11,016 nt of DNA, taken from contig NZDU01000032.1 in assembly GCA_002688875.1 (NCBI GenBank), positions 1 through 11,016 on the forward strand, written 5' to 3'. The stretch comes from Candidatus Pacearchaeota archaeon. Its GTDB lineage: Archaea; Nanobdellota; Nanobdellia; Pacearchaeales; GW2011-AR1. The position numbers and the translations under genes are program-made. Below the pieces are notes generated by a model. That model was given only the letters and a program-made list of their open reading frames with translations. It did not search any database and was not told where the DNA came from. Shown in pieces: positions 10,324 through 11,016 of the stretch; within the stretch, counting starts at the first letter, position 1, and the number at the start of each line of letters is the position of its first letter.

Positions 10324-11016
10324 TTATTTCTTTTTTTGTACTTTCTCTACGATTGGTTCTGTCCCTTTATGAGAAGTATCCCTAACGTATTTTGTGATAT
10401 TTGCGACAGATTTATCTGACTTTGGTTTTTCATCGGAAAGTGAGCCTGTTACTTCTACCATTAATCCTGGAAGTCCTGTACCTACTGGAACTGGTTGATT
10501 AAGGATAATGTTTTCGATTACTGAATTTAGTTCGTCTTTATTTTCTTTTAGGGTTGCGTTAACGAATTGTTTGATTGGTGTTTCGAAACTGGCACGTGCT
10601 AATATGGAGGATTTTTGTGAGATTATTCCCATTCTTGTTATACCTTTTACAATTCCTTCTGAAGTCATGGCATCGGAGATGAGTTTTAGATGTCTTTTGT
10701 CTATGTCAAGTCCTTGAGAATTAATTACTTTTTCGATTTCTCTTATTATTGTTGCTCTTGCAACTTCGATTCCTAGCACGTCTGAAACTTCGTGGATGTC
10801 GTTGCTTATGGTTCTTGATTCATCGACTTCTTTGAATTGAATAATTTCTTTTAGATTATTTCCGGCTGTAAGGATTACATATTCTCCGTCTCTTTTTACA
10901 ACTAGGATTTGAGAAATTCCAGATATTCCTGAGATTTGAGTATCTTTGATTTTTTCTTTTAATTTATATATTTCTTTGAAATCTAGGTCTTTTCCATCGA
11001 AGATTATTGAATTGTT
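10324..11016 (-). CDS. rpoA2: DNA-directed RNA polymerase subunit A'' (C-terminal part; runs off right edge)
   Basis: This is the C-terminal half of the archaeal largest RNA polymerase subunit, which completes the active-site cleft. The frame is open from the window edge to TAA 10324-10326 (230 residues visible). Diagnostic pieces are GISQILVVKRDGEYVILTAG, DESRTISNDIHEVSDVLGIE, TSEGIVKGITRMGIISQKS and the RNAP jaw/clamp end ASFETPIKQFVNA...PVPVGTGLPGL. After the conserved end (MVEVTG) there is a polar Lys-rich tail of about 39 residues that most archaeal A'' proteins lack. An internal GTG at 10779 is not the start, because family sequence continues upstream. In archaea this subunit follows rpoB and rpoA1, which presumably lie to the right. 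Confidence 0.97.
   Translation of the reverse strand, partial: NNSIIFDGKDLDFKEIYKLKEKIKDTQISGISGISQILVVKRDGEYVILTAGNNLKEIIQFKEVDESRTISNDIHEVSDVLGIEVARATIIREIEKVINSQGLDIDKRHLKLISDAMTSEGIVKGITRMGIISQKSSILARASFETPIKQFVNATLKENKDELNSVIENIILNQPVPVGTGLPGLMVEVTGSLSDEKPKSDKSVANITKYVRDTSHKGTEPIVEKVQKKK

Overview
The window looks like a piece of a low-GC archaeal genome, most likely a DPANN-type lineage (Pacearchaeota, Woesearchaeota or Nanoarchaeota-like). The archaeal call is firm: an RpoA'' subunit, an archaeal-type NusA KH protein, archaeal uS12 and uS7, and EF-2 with a diphthamide loop are all present. Most transcription units also start with a TATA-like box centred about 25 bp upstream of the ATG, the layout of archaeal leaderless mRNAs. 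The DPANN placement is an inference from the small secreted proteins, the minimal toxin-antitoxin pair and the unusual EF-2 G-domain residues.

The right half (about 4225-11016, mostly minus strand) is a modified RNA polymerase/str cluster. In transcription order it holds rpoA2 (running off the right edge), nusA, a secreted metzincin-like protease, a stand-alone receiver-domain protein on the plus strand, rpsL (uS12), a 56-aa unknown, rpsG (uS7), two tiny membrane proteins, a 113-aa protein with a C-terminal membrane segment, and fusA (EF-2). In many archaea the order is rpoA2-rpl30e-nusA-rps12-rps7-EF-2. Here rpl30e is absent, the protease/receiver pair separates nusA from rpsL, and small unknown genes fill the other joints.

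The left half (1-4060, all minus strand) is accessory. It holds a 120-aa unknown, a VapBC-like toxin-antitoxin pair, and a three-gene operon (104-aa unknown, secreted Gly/Tyr-rich protein, JAMM-motif protein). Further left are two membrane-anchored surface-type genes that each carry one disruption: a one-base frameshift before a Cys-rich tail, and an in-frame TAG inside the membrane segment. The left edge cuts a secreted protein whose mature N-terminus resembles that of the Gly/Tyr-rich protein. A compact GC-rich island (201-250) and a REP-like hairpin (4065-4098) are the main unexplained non-coding structures.

The strongest points for a second look are the paired substitutions in the EF-2 G domain (His31 and Leu72), the two disrupted surface genes, the 56-aa gene inside the ribosomal-protein operon, the remodelled gene order, and the paralogous secreted CxxSxGYY family. 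No large new multi-gene system is evident. The JAMM operon is the best candidate for an undescribed module.
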